From the NCBI RefSeq assembly GCF_000265425.1, contig NC_018014.1:1860001-1924000 (forward strand): a stretch of DNA of 64,000 nucleotides. The letters run 5' to 3'. The notes under the pieces were generated by a model, which saw only the letters and a program-made list of their open reading frames with translations, ran no database searches and was not told the origin of the DNA. Position 1 is the first letter of the stretch, and the number at the start of each line of letters is the position of its first letter. Origin of the DNA: Terriglobus roseus DSM 18391. Its GTDB lineage: Bacteria > Acidobacteriota > Terriglobia > Terriglobales > Acidobacteriaceae. Of the stretch, positions 1 to 8,760 are shown piece after piece. The translations under genes were made by a program, and so were the position numbers.

Positions 1-17
1 TTTCCCCGCTTGAATTC

Positions 18-419
18 ATGCCTCATCCTGTTGCCATGATGGATCGACCACACAATCTGACCGCAATCCTTCCCTGCAGCGACGTCCCCGCAAGCAGGGC
101 GTTCTACGAGCGGCCGGGCTTCCAGGTCTGGGCAGGCGACGACCACTACCTGATGATGCGCGACGGCAGGGGAGGCGAACTGCACCTGCAACCCGCCTGT
201 GAAGACTGGCTGGTGCCGGGCCGTAACCCCTTCGGCCTCTACCTCTACTCGGAGGACGTCGACGCACTGGCCGCAAAGTTTCTGGGCGAGATCCTGGGAA
301 AAGTTCATGGCCCGGAAGACAAGCCCTGGGGCATGTACGAATTTGCCGTCTCCGACCCTGACGAGACGCTCGTCCGCATCGGCTGGCCGTCCCGCTTACG
401 CACTGCTTCTGCGAAATAA
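18..419 (+). CDS. VOC (glyoxalase/bleomycin-resistance fold) family protein
   Basis: A 133-residue protein of single-domain VOC size. It opens with a typical VOC first strand (LTAILPCSDVPASRAFYER), has a GGELHLQP strand, and ends in a DPDETLVRIGWP segment like the C-terminal strand of bleomycin-resistance/glyoxalase folds. The members of this fold are metal enzymes or ligand-binding proteins, and nothing here fixes a substrate. No clear ribosome binding site precedes ATG 18; ATG 36 or ATG 39 are equally possible starts. It is followed by about 100 nt and the Asp-box propeller gene on the same strand. The family call is fairly safe and the function is unknown. Confidence 0.75.
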   Translation: MPHPVAMMDRPHNLTAILPCSDVPASRAFYERPGFQVWAGDDHYLMMRDGRGGELHLQPACEDWLVPGRNPFGLYLYSEDVDALAAKFLGEILGKVHGPEDKPWGMYEFAVSDPDETLVRIGWPSRLRTASAK

Positions 420-516
420 CGGCAACGAGCTCTTCCCATGCGGGCACGTCACGCGATAAAGTGCTCATGCCGTCGTTAGTGGACGATGTACACATCTGGA
501 TCAGGGGAGAGTTAGG

Positions 517-1632
517 ATGAGCCGAGTCAGGCTGCTGGTGGGCACACGCAAGGGCGCTTTCGTCCTGGAGTCGGATGGAACGCGGAAGGACTGGACGGTA
601 AGCGGCCCGCACTTCGCCGGCTGGGAGGTCTATCACCTGAAGGCCTCGCCGCTGAATCCTGACCGGATCTATGCCTCGCAAACCTCTGCCTGGTTCGGGC
701 AGGTGGTGCAGCGGTCGGACGACGGCGGCAAGACCTGGGCTGCCGCCGGGAATAAATTCCTCTACGAGGGCGTGGCTGGAACACACCAGTGGTACGACGG
801 CACGCCTCATCCGTGGGAGTTCAAGCGCGTCTGGCACCTGGAGCCATCGCTCTTCGATCCAGAGGTCGTCTTCGCCGGTGCGGAAGATGCCGCGCTCTTC
901 CGGTCGACGGATGGTGCCGCAAGCTGGACGGAACTCGCAGGTCTCCGCAAACACGGCAGCGGCCCGAACTGGGCGCCGGGCGCCGGCGGCATGTGCCTGC
1001 ACACCATCGTGCAGGATCCTTCGGACGCCAGGCGGATGTTCATCGCCATCTCCGCCGCGGGAGCCTTCCGAACGGATGATGGCGGCGAAACCTGGAAGGC
1101 GATCAACCAGGGCCTGCGTTCGCAGCATATTCCCGATCCCAACGCTGAGGTCGGCCACTGTGTCCATCACATCGCCATGCATCCATCGCGGCCGCAGACA
1201 CTCTTCATGCAGAAGCACTGGGACGTCATGCGCACCGACAACGCAGGGGATCAGTGGTCAGAGGTAAGCGGCAACCTGCCGACTGACTTTGGCTTCGTCA
1301 TCGACGTACACGCTCACGAACCAGAGACCGTCTACGTCGTGCCGATCAAGAGCGACTCAGAACACTTTCCAATGGACGGCGCACTGCGCGTCTACCGCAG
1401 CCGAGGCGGTGGCAATGAGTGGGAGGCATTGACGGCTGGCCTGCCGCAAAAGGATTGCTACGTGAATGTGCTGCGCGACGCCATGAGCGTCGACTCACTC
1501 GACAAGTGCGGCGTCTACTTCGGCACGACGGGGGGGCAGGTCTACGCGTCAGCCGATGGCGGCGACAGCTGGAATGCGATCGTGCGCGACCTGCCCGCGG
1601 TGCTTTCCGTCGAGGCACAGACGCTCGCATGA
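517..1632 (+). CDS. Asp-box (BNR/sialidase-like) beta-propeller protein
   Basis: A 371-residue protein with at least five Asp-box motifs (S/T-x-D-x-G-x-x-W): SDDGGKTW near residue 67, STDGAASW near 130, TDDGGETW near 186, TDNAGDQW near 240 and SADGGDSW near 350. These are the hallmark of sialidase-like and photosystem-assembly-like propellers (COG4447 type). No signal peptide is visible, so it is probably cytoplasmic. None of the usual sialidase Arg-triad context is apparent, so glycosidase activity should not be assumed. An AGGGGAG ribosome site precedes ATG 517. Its stop overlaps the start of the MoaD-like gene in an ATGA junction, implying coupled translation and a shared role. Confidence 0.8.
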   Translation: MSRVRLLVGTRKGAFVLESDGTRKDWTVSGPHFAGWEVYHLKASPLNPDRIYASQTSAWFGQVVQRSDDGGKTWAAAGNKFLYEGVAGTHQWYDGTPHPWEFKRVWHLEPSLFDPEVVFAGAEDAALFRSTDGAASWTELAGLRKHGSGPNWAPGAGGMCLHTIVQDPSDARRMFIAISAAGAFRTDDGGETWKAINQGLRSQHIPDPNAEVGHCVHHIAMHPSRPQTLFMQKHWDVMRTDNAGDQWSEVSGNLPTDFGFVIDVHAHEPETVYVVPIKSDSEHFPMDGALRVYRSRGGGNEWEALTAGLPQKDCYVNVLRDAMSVDSLDKCGVYFGTTGGQVYASADGGDSWNAIVRDLPAVLSVEAQTLA

Positions 1633-1928
1633 AGATCCGGGTAGAACTGCCGGCGAACCTCTGCCGGCTGGCACACGTCGCGCCTCTGGTTGAGCTGGAA
1701 GCCGGCGAGCAGCCCACGCAACGCTCCATGATGGAGGCGCTGGAGGCGAAGCTGCCTGCCCTGCAGGGCACCGTGCGCGATCACACCACGCAACTGCGCC
1801 GGCCCTACCTGCGATTCTTCGCCTGCAACGAAGACATCTCACACCAGGACATCGACCAACATCTGCCCGAAGCTGTCGCCTCAGGAAACGAACCCCTCCT
1901 GATCGTCGGAGCCGTCTCCGGCGGTTAA
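1629..1928 (+). CDS. MoaD/ThiS-family ubiquitin-like sulfur carrier protein
   Basis: A 99-residue protein beginning [15 protein letters not shown] and ending with the tail VSGG. The free C-terminal Gly-Gly is what an E1-like enzyme adenylates and thiocarboxylates in MoaD and ThiS. The size and the beta-grasp-like pattern (short strands, a helix around [11 protein letters not shown], a final [10 protein letters not shown] strand) fit the family. The start is fixed by the ATGA overlap with the upstream propeller gene. No MoaE, ThiF/MoeB, ThiG or molybdopterin gene is adjacent, so a role in Moco or thiamine synthesis cannot be assigned. The pairing with an Asp-box propeller is the main functional clue. 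Confidence 0.75.
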   Translation: MKIRVELPANLCRLAHVAPLVELEAGEQPTQRSMMEALEAKLPALQGTVRDHTTQLRRPYLRFFACNEDISHQDIDQHLPEAVASGNEPLLIVGAVSGG

Positions 1929-1951
1929 GTTGGTCGACGGCATTTCGCGGG

Positions 1952-2176
1952 CTACTTCTTCGCTTTGACTGCTGCTGCGTCGTACTGGAAGACGTCCTCC
2001 AATGGAACCTGAAAGAGGGTCGCGATGCGGAAAGCGACCTCCAGCGACGGAGAATACTTGTCCTGCTCGATGGCGATGACCGTCTGCCGCGTCACCCCGA
2101 TGGCATCGGCCAGTTGCTGCTGCGTCATCGTCTGTGCCGCGCGTAGGTCTCGGATCCGGTTGCGGATGCCGCCCAT
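1952..2176 (-). CDS. XRE/Cro-type HTH transcriptional regulator
   Basis: A 74-residue protein that is essentially one Xre helix-turn-helix domain (MTQQQLADAIGVTRQTVIAIEQ, residues about 17-38), with the DKYSPSLEVAFRIATLFQVPLEDVF continuation common to small YozG-like regulators. Its ATG overlaps the stop codon of the upstream membrane-protein gene by one base (TAATG), so the two are translationally coupled. Small XRE proteins paired with a membrane protein are usually autoregulators. The two matching palindromes at 2601-2622 and 2649-2668, just upstream of the operon, are the obvious candidate binding sites. Confidence 0.9.
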   Translation of the reverse strand: MGGIRNRIRDLRAAQTMTQQQLADAIGVTRQTVIAIEQDKYSPSLEVAFRIATLFQVPLEDVFQYDAAAVKAKK

Positions 2177-2589
2177 TATGCAGCCCTCCGATAGTCAATC
2201 AACTGCGTCACCACCCGGACGACGTCTGCCACGATCAGCATGCCGAACATGACGCTGAGGAAGTGGATTCCCATGCGGTTCGGGTTGATCCGCCCGAACG
2301 CCTCGTGCATCCACAGAAGACCCAGGCCAGAGACGATGCAAATGACAAAGGTCAGGTAACCCGCGCGGTAGCCTCGCAGCCGGATCAGGAGGTCGCGTTC
2401 GTCCTGAAGCAGATTGCGTGTTCTGATCGCAATCGCGGATTGCACGATGATCTGTGCCACGATCAGCACCAGGATCGACCCTGCGATCCAGCCTAACGAG
2501 TTGGTCTTCGCCGGGTGCCAGAGGTAAAGCACATAGACAAGCAAGTCGGCGATCAGTGTGCCATATAGCGTCCGCTCCTGGTAGTTCAT
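2176..2589 (-). CDS. Small multi-pass membrane protein in operon with XRE regulator
   Basis: A 137-residue protein with about four hydrophobic segments (near residues 10-23, 32-53, 76-95 and 108-126). The loop between segments two and three carries the charged motif LLQDERDLLIRLRG, reminiscent of DUF2178-type proteins encoded beside small XRE regulators. No catalytic motif is visible. It is the first gene of a two-gene operon whose second gene is the regulator. The upstream region carries two palindromes. The function is unknown; in other bacteria this pair behaves as a self-contained regulatory module. Confidence 0.75.
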   Translation of the reverse strand: MNYQERTLYGTLIADLLVYVLYLWHPAKTNSLGWIAGSILVLIVAQIIVQSAIAIRTRNLLQDERDLLIRLRGYRAGYLTFVICIVSGLGLLWMHEAFGRINPNRMGIHFLSVMFGMLIVADVVRVVTQLIDYRRAA

Positions 2590-2600
2590 CGAACCGTCTC

Positions 2601-2622
2601 CATGTCAAAAATGTTTGACATG
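2601..2622. promoter_or_regulatory. Perfect palindrome, probable operator of the XRE/membrane operon
   Basis: CATGTCAAA and TTTGACATG are perfect 9-bp inverted arms around a 4-nt spacer, 12 nt upstream of the membrane-protein start. Read on the minus strand, the site lies just downstream of a possible TTGACA-17-TACGGT promoter, so binding there would repress transcription. A second related site lies at 2649-2668. Confidence 0.6.
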
Positions 2623-2648
2623 AGAGACCGTAATCGGCTCCGATATCA

Positions 2649-2668
2649 ATGTCAAATATTTTTTACAT
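2649..2668. promoter_or_regulatory. Second, imperfect copy of the XRE operator palindrome
   Basis: ATGTCAAA and TTTTACAT form an 8-4-8 inverted repeat with one mismatch, sharing its left arm with the perfect palindrome 48 bp away. On the minus strand it overlaps the candidate TTGACA -35 element. Two spaced copies suggest cooperative binding. Confidence 0.5.
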
Positions 2669-2687
2669 GCGACTACTAGAAACCCGC

Positions 2688-3605
2688 CTAGCGAAAGAGT
2701 GCGAGGTAAGCGTCGGTAATCCGCGCACCGTACATTGCGGCAACAAGGCCGCCAAGGCAGAGGAAGCTGCCGAATGCCAGTCGCGTCGCTGCACCTGCTC
2801 GACGTCCTGTCAGCAGGGCCGCCGCATAAAGTGTCGCCAGCATCAGCCCGACGAATAGCGACAGAACCGTCGCCGCGAACCCCACGAAAGCCGCAATCAT
2901 CGCCAGTAGCTTGGCGTCGCCCAATCCCATGCCGTCCCGCTTGCGAATGGCTCGGTAAGCAAGCCGGATGAGGTACAGCAGCAGAAACGCGCCCACGGCG
3001 GCAAGCAGCCGCCCGAAGATCAGGTGCTCGGTCCCTGTCAGGAAGATGTTGCCAGGGCTGCGGCCGGAGCCAGCCGCATTAATGTCGGGAGCACGTTTCA
3101 GAACGACATTGCCTTCGTTGTCGTTCAGAAAGACCGCTTCGGCACAGGCGAACAGCAGGCCCAGCAAGATGCCGGGAATTGTCAGCGTGTTCGGCAGCAG
3201 ATAGTGCTTCCAGTCGATGACCAATAGCGCGATCAGCAGGCAGCCAAGTGTGGCGACACCGACGGCATGAACGAGCAGCCGCGCGAAGACATCGCCGGAA
3301 AGGCCGTGCCCATCCACCACGGTCATGGCGCAAAGTGCAAACCAGATGCCGGTGGTCAACTCCACCGCGGGGTATTGCCAGGAAATCCCCGCGCCACAGT
3401 CGCGGCAACGGCCACGCAGCAGAAGATAGCTCAACACAGGGATGTTGTCGTACCACCTGATGGTGTGGCCACAAGCCATGCATCGCGAGCGGGGTGTGAC
3501 GATTGACTCATCCAGTGGCAGCCGCGCAATGCAAACATTCAGAAAGCTGCCGATCAACAGACCGAAGAGGAACGCTATCGCTGGAATGAGAAGCTCGGCA
3601 CGCAC
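2688..3605 (-). CDS. pilD: Type IV prepilin peptidase (leader peptidase/N-methyltransferase, A24A)
   Basis: A 305-residue polytopic membrane protein. After a first membrane segment it has the cytoplasmic zinc-binding tetra-cysteine loop (CMACG and CRDCG separated by DNIPVLSYLLLRGR), then the two aspartate motifs of A24 peptidases: VIDWKHYLLPN and GMGLGDAKLLA. It should cleave and N-methylate type IV pilin or pseudopilin leader peptides at the inner membrane. The start is GTG 3605; a TATACT hexamer at 3612-3617 (minus strand) ends 6 nt before it and no Shine-Dalgarno is seen, suggesting a leaderless message. No pilin genes are in the window. Confidence 0.93.
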   Translation of the reverse strand: MRAELLIPAIAFLFGLLIGSFLNVCIARLPLDESIVTPRSRCMACGHTIRWYDNIPVLSYLLLRGRCRDCGAGISWQYPAVELTTGIWFALCAMTVVDGHGLSGDVFARLLVHAVGVATLGCLLIALLVIDWKHYLLPNTLTIPGILLGLLFACAEAVFLNDNEGNVVLKRAPDINAAGSGRSPGNIFLTGTEHLIFGRLLAAVGAFLLLYLIRLAYRAIRKRDGMGLGDAKLLAMIAAFVGFAATVLSLFVGLMLATLYAAALLTGRRAGAATRLAFGSFLCLGGLVAAMYGARITDAYLALFR

Positions 3606-3680
3606 AGTCGAAGTATAGGGGTTCCCTCGAACCAGCCCGCGCTGCGGCGTCTTCCAGCGCAGTACTCCTTGAAACGCAGA

Positions 3681-3709
3681 GAAGGCCCAGGCGATGCGCC
3701 TGGGCCTTC
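3681..3709 (-). terminator. Hairpin between minus-strand genes, possible terminator
   Basis: A perfect 13-bp stem (GAAGGCCCAGGCG / CGCCTGGGCCTTC) with a 3-nt loop lies 26 nt downstream of the small membrane-protein gene. The U-tract on the minus strand is weak, so termination is likely but unproven. Confidence 0.5.
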
Positions 3710-3734
3710 GGATCGGTTTGGAAACCGGTGAGGA

Positions 3735-3953
3735 CTACTTCTTCGCGCCAACAACGACCAGACCGAGGCCGCAGACGATCAGCACACCCGAAACAATCGG
3801 GCCCACCGGAACATGCTTTGTCGACTCGTGGCTGATCTGGATCGGGCCCGCGTCCACATCCTTCTTCTGATGAGTGAATGAGAAGCCGCCCGTCACCAGG
3901 CTGGCCACACCCGCCAGCATCAACACCACACCCACCACAACCAATGCCTTCAT
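3735..3953 (-). CDS. Small two-TM membrane protein (DUF3185-like)
   Basis: A 72-residue protein with an N-terminal hydrophobic helix (ALVVVGVVLMLAGVASLVTG), a short polar loop (FTHQKKDVDAGPIQISHES) and a second helix near the C-terminus (GVLIVCGLGLVVVGAKK). This two-helix plan resembles DUF3185-type small membrane proteins. The start is ATG 3953, supported by a GGAGG site about 9 nt upstream; an in-frame ATG at 4022 would add an unlikely arginine-rich extension. The function is unknown. Confidence 0.7.
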   Translation of the reverse strand: MKALVVVGVVLMLAGVASLVTGGFSFTHQKKDVDAGPIQISHESTKHVPVGPIVSGVLIVCGLGLVVVGAKK

Positions 3954-4377
3954 AACGCCTTGCCTCCGAAATAAAACAACTCGCGGTGTGACGATTCGCG
4001 CCACGCAGAGGATGCTTTTCATGCGGCGGAAACCGGCGCGGTACTCCCGCTTGCAGTCGCGGCGAACTCAGGCGTATGTTGTCCTTACACGGGAAAGGAG
4101 GATGATCCAGCCTATGAAATCTGACAGTTATTTGTGTGGTTCAACAGTACGTGAGGTGACTGAGGCTTAGGGCTTCCGCTCTAGACCTGGCAAGTGTTTT
4201 TGCCGAAAGTACGATCATCAGCAAACTCCGCCGAGGCCCTCCGAAAGAGTGGACGCCTCAGGTCAATCTCAACAGTTCACCGGCAACGGCTCGAGTCAGC
4301 AATGGCTCGGGCCGTTTGCTCTTGGTGGTGACGACCGGCACAGTACCGCACCGCTCAACGGTCTTAGAATGGAGTCC
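3954..4377. other. Intergenic region between a small membrane-protein gene and thiG
   Basis: About 420 bp of divergent spacer. No convincing ORF is present. TPP-riboswitch signatures (CTGAGA and ACCTGA in the right arrangement) were looked for upstream of thiG and not found. A hairpin at 4285-4316 (AACGGCTCGAG / CTCGGGCCGTT, one G-T pair, 10-nt loop) is the only clear structure and could be an attenuator or a terminator. Confidence 0.5.
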
Positions 4378-5148
4378 ATGGAACCTCTGGTTATTGCAGG
4401 CAAGGCCTTTCAGTCGCGACTGATCGTTGGAACAGGCAAATACAAAGACGGCGCGGAGACGCGCGACGCCATTGAGGCCTCCGGGGCAGAGATGGTGACG
4501 GTCGCCGTCCGCCGGGTCAACCTCGACCGCTCGTCCGAGTCCCTGCTGGACTTCATCGATCCCCAGCGCTACTTCCTGCTGCCCAATACCGCCGGCTGCT
4601 ATACCGGAGAAGAAGCCATCCGCGCCGCACGCCTCGGACGCGAGGTTGGTCTCTCCGACTGGGTCAAAGTCGAGGTCATCGGCGACAAGCGCACCCTCTA
4701 TCCAGACGTAGCAGGAACGCTGTTAGCGACCGAGGTTCTCGTCAAGGAAGGCTTTACGGTTTTGCCCTATACCTCTGATGACATTGTCTTTGCGAAACGT
4801 CTCATCGACGTCGGAGCCGCCGCGGTCATGCCCTTGGGCGCACCGATCGGCTCCGGCCTAGGTCTGCAGAACACCGCCAATCTCCGTATCCTTCGCGAGA
4901 TGATCACAGAAGTTCCGCTGATCGTTGACGCCGGCGTAGGAACAGCAAGCGACGCCGCCGTAGCCATGGAGATGGGATTCGATGCCGTCCTGATGAACAC
5001 CGCCATAGCCGAAGCACGAGAGCCGGTCCTGATGGCTGAAGCCATGGGCAACGCAGTCCTCGCAGGCCGTCAGGCATTCCTCGCAGGCCGCATGCCCCGC
5101 AGACTCTACGCCTCGGCCAGTTCGCCCCTCGAAGGCGTCTCGCGGTAG
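4378..5148 (+). CDS. thiG: Thiazole synthase ThiG
   Basis: A 256-residue TIM-barrel protein beginning [23 protein letters not shown], the standard ThiG opening. Lys97 in VKVEV is at the place of the Schiff-base lysine that binds 1-deoxy-D-xylulose 5-phosphate. [11 protein letters not shown] and [12 protein letters not shown] are the phosphate-binding loops. ThiG builds the thiazole phosphate of thiamine with sulfur from ThiS-COSH. Of two nearby starts, ATG 4378 lies 7 nt after a TAGAAT hexamer (4365-4370). It has no thi neighbours. Its last 43 bp overlap the 3' end of the convergent GT87 gene. Confidence 0.95.
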   Translation: MEPLVIAGKAFQSRLIVGTGKYKDGAETRDAIEASGAEMVTVAVRRVNLDRSSESLLDFIDPQRYFLLPNTAGCYTGEEAIRAARLGREVGLSDWVKVEVIGDKRTLYPDVAGTLLATEVLVKEGFTVLPYTSDDIVFAKRLIDVGAAAVMPLGAPIGSGLGLQNTANLRILREMITEVPLIVDAGVGTASDAAVAMEMGFDAVLMNTAIAEAREPVLMAEAMGNAVLAGRQAFLAGRMPRRLYASASSPLEGVSR

Positions 5149-6362
5149 ATCTCAAGTTCGTCGCCGGCCGCCCGGGCAGAACGCAACAGCGTCCAGGCGC
5201 CGGCGACGAACAGGATCACCAGCAGCGGCCCATCGATCCGCTTACGAACCTCCCAGCTATAGATCGACAAGCCGTTCGCAACCACAAAGAACGCGACAGC
5301 AACAGATGCCGCAACCACGCGGAAGCGCCCAAGACCGGCGACCCAACGCCACGCCAGCAGCGCCAGCGGCAGAGTGATCGGTGCAACGTCATACTCCAGC
5401 AGTCGCGGATTGAGCAGGATGGTCCCCACCAGCAGCAACGGCGCCCACTCCTGCAGCGTAAAGTCCCCGCGAAAAAACCGCCGCGACAGATAGAACATGC
5501 AGCCCAGCAGCGGCAGCGCATACGCCAAATAGACAAAGTAGCTGGCAGGCGCATACGACAGTCCATGATCGAACCGGATAGCGCTGAAAAGCCCGGCAGG
5601 GCTACAGCCAAAGTCGCGGTTATAGCTGAACTGCAGCTCCACAGCCTGCAGATAGTGTCGAAAGAGCGAAGGCCAAAGCATCGGCTGGAACCCGAACAGC
5701 GAAACCCCCGCAGCCACCGTCGCCACAGCCGGCAGAATCTGCCGCCGGGCAGAGAGCGGTGCAATCACCACCAGGCTAAGCAACGGCGCCTTGACGCACG
5801 ATGCAATCAAGACCGCGGCATAGAACCATCCCCATCGCTGCCGCCGCCAGCCATACACCGCCGCAGAGAAGACCAGGGCATACAGGATGTAAGCAATGTT
5901 CCCGCTCTGAACGGTCCCATTCGCCAGCAGGCCAGGGAAGAAGAGCGTTAGCGGAGCCACAAACGCAAAGACACCAAACTCCTGCCGCCGCACAAAACGC
6001 ATCCCGACCCAGATCTGCGCCAGCGCGCCCAGGGCATATAGAAGCCAGTACACCGCCCCGCTCAGCCACTCCGGAGCATGCGCGATCCCACGCAGCAAAG
6101 GCAGAGTGATCGGCGAGTACACATAGCTATACGGAGGCGCGACTCCCGCCTGCAGCGCGTGCGACGCATGATAAGTGCGCTGCACGGCCATCGCCTGCTC
6201 ATACGGATCCAGACCAGCAGCCGCATCGCGCATCCCCTTGGCATAAACGGCGACGTCCCAACCCGGCGCGTCGAAGTGCACCCACACTGGGAACACCGCC
6301 AGCACCAGCAACCACAGCACTAGAAGCACCGTGCGACGGCTACGTCCAAGCTCACTCGACAT
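5106..6362 (-). CDS. GT87-family polyprenyl-phosphate-sugar-dependent glycosyltransferase (membrane)
   Basis: A 418-residue integral membrane protein with roughly ten hydrophobic segments. The first is followed by [24 protein letters not shown], the GT-C pattern of DUF2029/GT87 proteins with an early periplasmic acidic residue and a GxDPY motif. Members such as PimE transfer mannose from polyprenyl-phosphate-mannose. It lies 11 nt downstream of the GT2-GtrA gene, and the two probably form an operon in which the upstream enzyme supplies the lipid-linked sugar. A GAGAACGG site precedes ATG 6362. The exact sugar and acceptor are unknown. Confidence 0.8.
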   Translation of the reverse strand: MSSELGRSRRTVLLVLWLLVLAVFPVWVHFDAPGWDVAVYAKGMRDAAAGLDPYEQAMAVQRTYHASHALQAGVAPPYSYVYSPITLPLLRGIAHAPEWLSGAVYWLLYALGALAQIWVGMRFVRRQEFGVFAFVAPLTLFFPGLLANGTVQSGNIAYILYALVFSAAVYGWRRQRWGWFYAAVLIASCVKAPLLSLVVIAPLSARRQILPAVATVAAGVSLFGFQPMLWPSLFRHYLQAVELQFSYNRDFGCSPAGLFSAIRFDHGLSYAPASYFVYLAYALPLLGCMFYLSRRFFRGDFTLQEWAPLLLVGTILLNPRLLEYDVAPITLPLALLAWRWVAGLGRFRVVAASVAVAFFVVANGLSIYSWEVRKRIDGPLLVILFVAGAWTLLRSARAAGDELEIYRETPSRGELAEA

Positions 6363-6373
6363 ACCGTTCTCGA

Positions 6374-7636
6374 TCAGCGGACTGCCTCAACGGCGGACCG
6401 GAACCGCCCGGGTGCAGCAGAGACCGTCGACCGCCGGCGCACGGGCCAGGTAAAGACGCTGCTCACAGAAAGATTCCAGACCGATCCAAGAACGATCCCC
6501 GAAAGTCCCGCTAGGTACCACTCCACATTCGACTGCAGCAGCGCGCGTGACAGCACCACATTCGCCCAAGCCCCAAACGAACACGCCAGCGCAAACTTCG
6601 CCAGCCCCGGCAGCACGCGAGCTCCCGTCAACTGGCGATCGCGGAAGGTGATGCGATTGTTCGCAAAGAAGTTCGCGACCATCGCCAGCGTCGTCGCAAA
6701 GAACTGCGCCTCGACAAAGTGCATGTGATGGAGCCGCATCAACGTCAGCAGCGTCACCAGGTGCACCAGCAATCCAAAGCCGCCCACCATCAGATACATC
6801 GCCATCCGCGGCGGCAGGGCATTGCCCAGCAACTTGTTCACCACCATGAACAGGTACTCAATCCCAACCACCAGGTCCAGCTTGCTCTCGCCATGCCGCC
6901 GAGCCGCAAAGGTATAGCCCACCTCGCCCACGCGAACCGGCCGCGATGACGACGCCAGCAGATCGACCAGGATCTTGAACCCCTCACCCTGCAGATCGCG
7001 CACAACCTCCATCAGGAACTCGCGCCGCAACAGGAAGTAGCCGCTCATCGGATCCGAGAGTTCGCAACGGCAGATCGACTGGCTGATCTTCTGTCCGCAG
7101 CGGCTCAACAGCACACGTCCGCGCTCGAACTCGCCCATGCTGCCGCCGCTCGCATTCCGCGTGGCCACCACAACGTCCAGCGACTCACGCCGGAGCCGCC
7201 GCAGCATCTCCGGCAGAATCGCCGTATCGTGCTGCAGATCGGCATCCATCACCGCGATCACAGGCGCATGAGTTGCCATCATGCCTTCAATGCATGCGGA
7301 CGCCAAACCGCGTCGTCCCACGCGATGGATCAGTCGCACGTTCGGCGTCTCGACGGCGCACGCCGTCACAACATCCGCGGTACCGTCGCCCGAGTCGTCA
7401 TCAACAAAGATGGCCTCCCACCGCAGCCCATGCAGATGCTGCGCAAGCTCCGCCAGGATCAGCGGCACGTTCTCACGCTCGTTGTAGGTGGGCAGTACCA
7501 CGGCCAGGTCCAGACGGTTTCCCGCTCGAACCGGTTCCAGGCACGGCAGGTGCCGTTCAGGCTGAAGAGCCGAATTTGCGGGCATGTGCGTGAGGACACC
7601 CAATCTTTCTGACAGTTGCCAAGGCAAGATGGCCAC
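6374..7636 (-). CDS. GT2 polyprenol-phosphate sugar synthase fused to GtrA-like membrane domain
   Basis: A 420-residue fusion. Residues about 40-270 are a DPM1-type GT2 domain (VVLPTYNERENVPLI, FVDDDSGDGTADVV, VMDADLQHD, DPMSGYFLLRREF). Residues about 280-400 hold four membrane segments with the GtrA signature (MVGGFGLLVHLVTLL, ANFFANNRITF). The first domain should charge polyprenyl phosphate with a sugar from an NDP-sugar; GtrA domains are linked to moving or anchoring that lipid. The GTG start at 7636 has a GGAG site 4 nt upstream. It sits directly upstream of the GT87 gene, the expected user of the product. Confidence 0.88.
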   Translation of the reverse strand: MAILPWQLSERLGVLTHMPANSALQPERHLPCLEPVRAGNRLDLAVVLPTYNERENVPLILAELAQHLHGLRWEAIFVDDDSGDGTADVVTACAVETPNVRLIHRVGRRGLASACIEGMMATHAPVIAVMDADLQHDTAILPEMLRRLRRESLDVVVATRNASGGSMGEFERGRVLLSRCGQKISQSICRCELSDPMSGYFLLRREFLMEVVRDLQGEGFKILVDLLASSSRPVRVGEVGYTFAARRHGESKLDLVVGIEYLFMVVNKLLGNALPPRMAMYLMVGGFGLLVHLVTLLTLMRLHHMHFVEAQFFATTLAMVANFFANNRITFRDRQLTGARVLPGLAKFALACSFGAWANVVLSRALLQSNVEWYLAGLSGIVLGSVWNLSVSSVFTWPVRRRSTVSAAPGRFRSAVEAVR

Positions 7637-7731
7637 TAATCTCCTAAGCTGCGACGAGCAAAGGGGATCAGTGGTTTACATCCACACTGAAAGCAGACAC
7701 AAGGGTGTTGACCAGATCTTCAGAAATGCAG

Positions 7732-8610
7732 TTAGCGCAGGAAGACGCTCAGCTCATTTGCAGCCTGGCGCAAGTAGGGGAGGAAGTGCGCCTGCATCTC
7801 CATCATAGGCATACGCGGTGCATGACCGCTCAGGTTGATGGTCGCAATCACCTTGCCGCTAGGCGCATAGACGGGCACCGCCATCGACCGCAGGCCGACC
7901 TCATACTCCTGATCGCAGACGGCGTAGCCGTTTCGGCGAACGTTCCGCAGCAGCATTCGCAGCTTCTCAACTGTGTTCACCGTACGCGGCGTAAACGGCT
8001 TCAGAACCACCCGCGACAGGTAGCGCTCCACCTCATCCGGCGGCTGGGAAGCAATCATCACGCGACCCATGCTCGTGCAATAAGCCGGCAGGCGGCTGCC
8101 GATGTGAAGATCCACACTCATCACGCGCTGTACCTGCGTGCGTGCAATGTAGACGATCTCGTCGCCATCCAGCGTCGCAACGCTGAAGCTCTCGTTCAGC
8201 TTCTCGCTCATGCGCTCCAGGATTGGCTGCGCCGCGGACGACAGTGTGTTGCTTACCGTGTAGGTATGGCTCAGCGTCAGCATCTTCGGCCGCAGGCTAT
8301 AGCGCTGGCCGTCTTCCGAACCCACATACCCAAGTTTGTTCAGTGTGTACAGACAGCGGCGAACGGCAGCCCGGCTAAGACCCGTCTTATTTGAGAGCTG
8401 CGAGATGGTCATCTGCGGCGTCTGCTGCGTAAACGTCTCCAGCACCGTCAGGCCTCGCGCAAGAGATGTCATAAAATTCGCATCGCCTTGGTAGATCTCA
8501 AGCGCCTTTGCGGGCGAAACCTTCACGGGCACTTCAGCAACGGCGGCAGACACAGGTACAGGAAGCACAGACACGCAGATCACCTCATGGAAGCGCTGGA
8601 ATACGGGCAT
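7732..8610 (-). CDS. IclR-family transcriptional regulator (PcaR/PobR-like)
   Basis: A 292-residue protein. An extra N-terminal segment of about 45 residues precedes FMTSLARGLTVLETF, the standard start of the IclR winged-helix domain (QMTISQLSNKTGLSRAAVRRCLYTLNKLGYV). The C-terminal effector domain has the CTSMGRVMIA loop and YAVCDQEYEVGLRSMAVPVY, characteristic of the PcaR/PcaU/PobR branch that senses aromatic acids. No aromatic-degradation genes are adjacent; the divergent neighbour is phosphoglucose isomerase. The true start could be internal. A CTCGTT / AACGAG inverted repeat at 8620-8644 in the divergent spacer is a weak operator candidate. Confidence 0.9.
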   Translation of the reverse strand: MPVFQRFHEVICVSVLPVPVSAAVAEVPVKVSPAKALEIYQGDANFMTSLARGLTVLETFTQQTPQMTISQLSNKTGLSRAAVRRCLYTLNKLGYVGSEDGQRYSLRPKMLTLSHTYTVSNTLSSAAQPILERMSEKLNESFSVATLDGDEIVYIARTQVQRVMSVDLHIGSRLPAYCTSMGRVMIASQPPDEVERYLSRVVLKPFTPRTVNTVEKLRMLLRNVRRNGYAVCDQEYEVGLRSMAVPVYAPSGKVIATINLSGHAPRMPMMEMQAHFLPYLRQAANELSVFLR

Positions 8611-8760
8611 TCGCGCATTCTCGTTCGAATAACGCGCAAACGAGCGATTAACGCACTCTTAGTGTAGCCGCCTTCCACGACCCTGTGCAATGTGCCTACC
8701 CATTCTTCCGGCAAGGTTTGGCGTGATTCGCAGGCACCGGTCATCCGGTCGCAACCCGGC

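Noticed and set aside
16..1218. 400-codon minus-strand open frame
   Set aside because: Antisense to the VOC and Asp-box propeller genes, with Arg/Pro-rich composition and no motif.
4140..4377. TPP riboswitch upstream of thiG
   Set aside because: The conserved CTGAGA and ACCTGA elements are not found in the required order and spacing.
8620..8644. IclR operator between the regulator and pgi
   Set aside because: CTCGTT / AACGAG is only a 6-bp inverted repeat with a 13-nt gap. It is mentioned in the gene entry but too weak to list as a feature.
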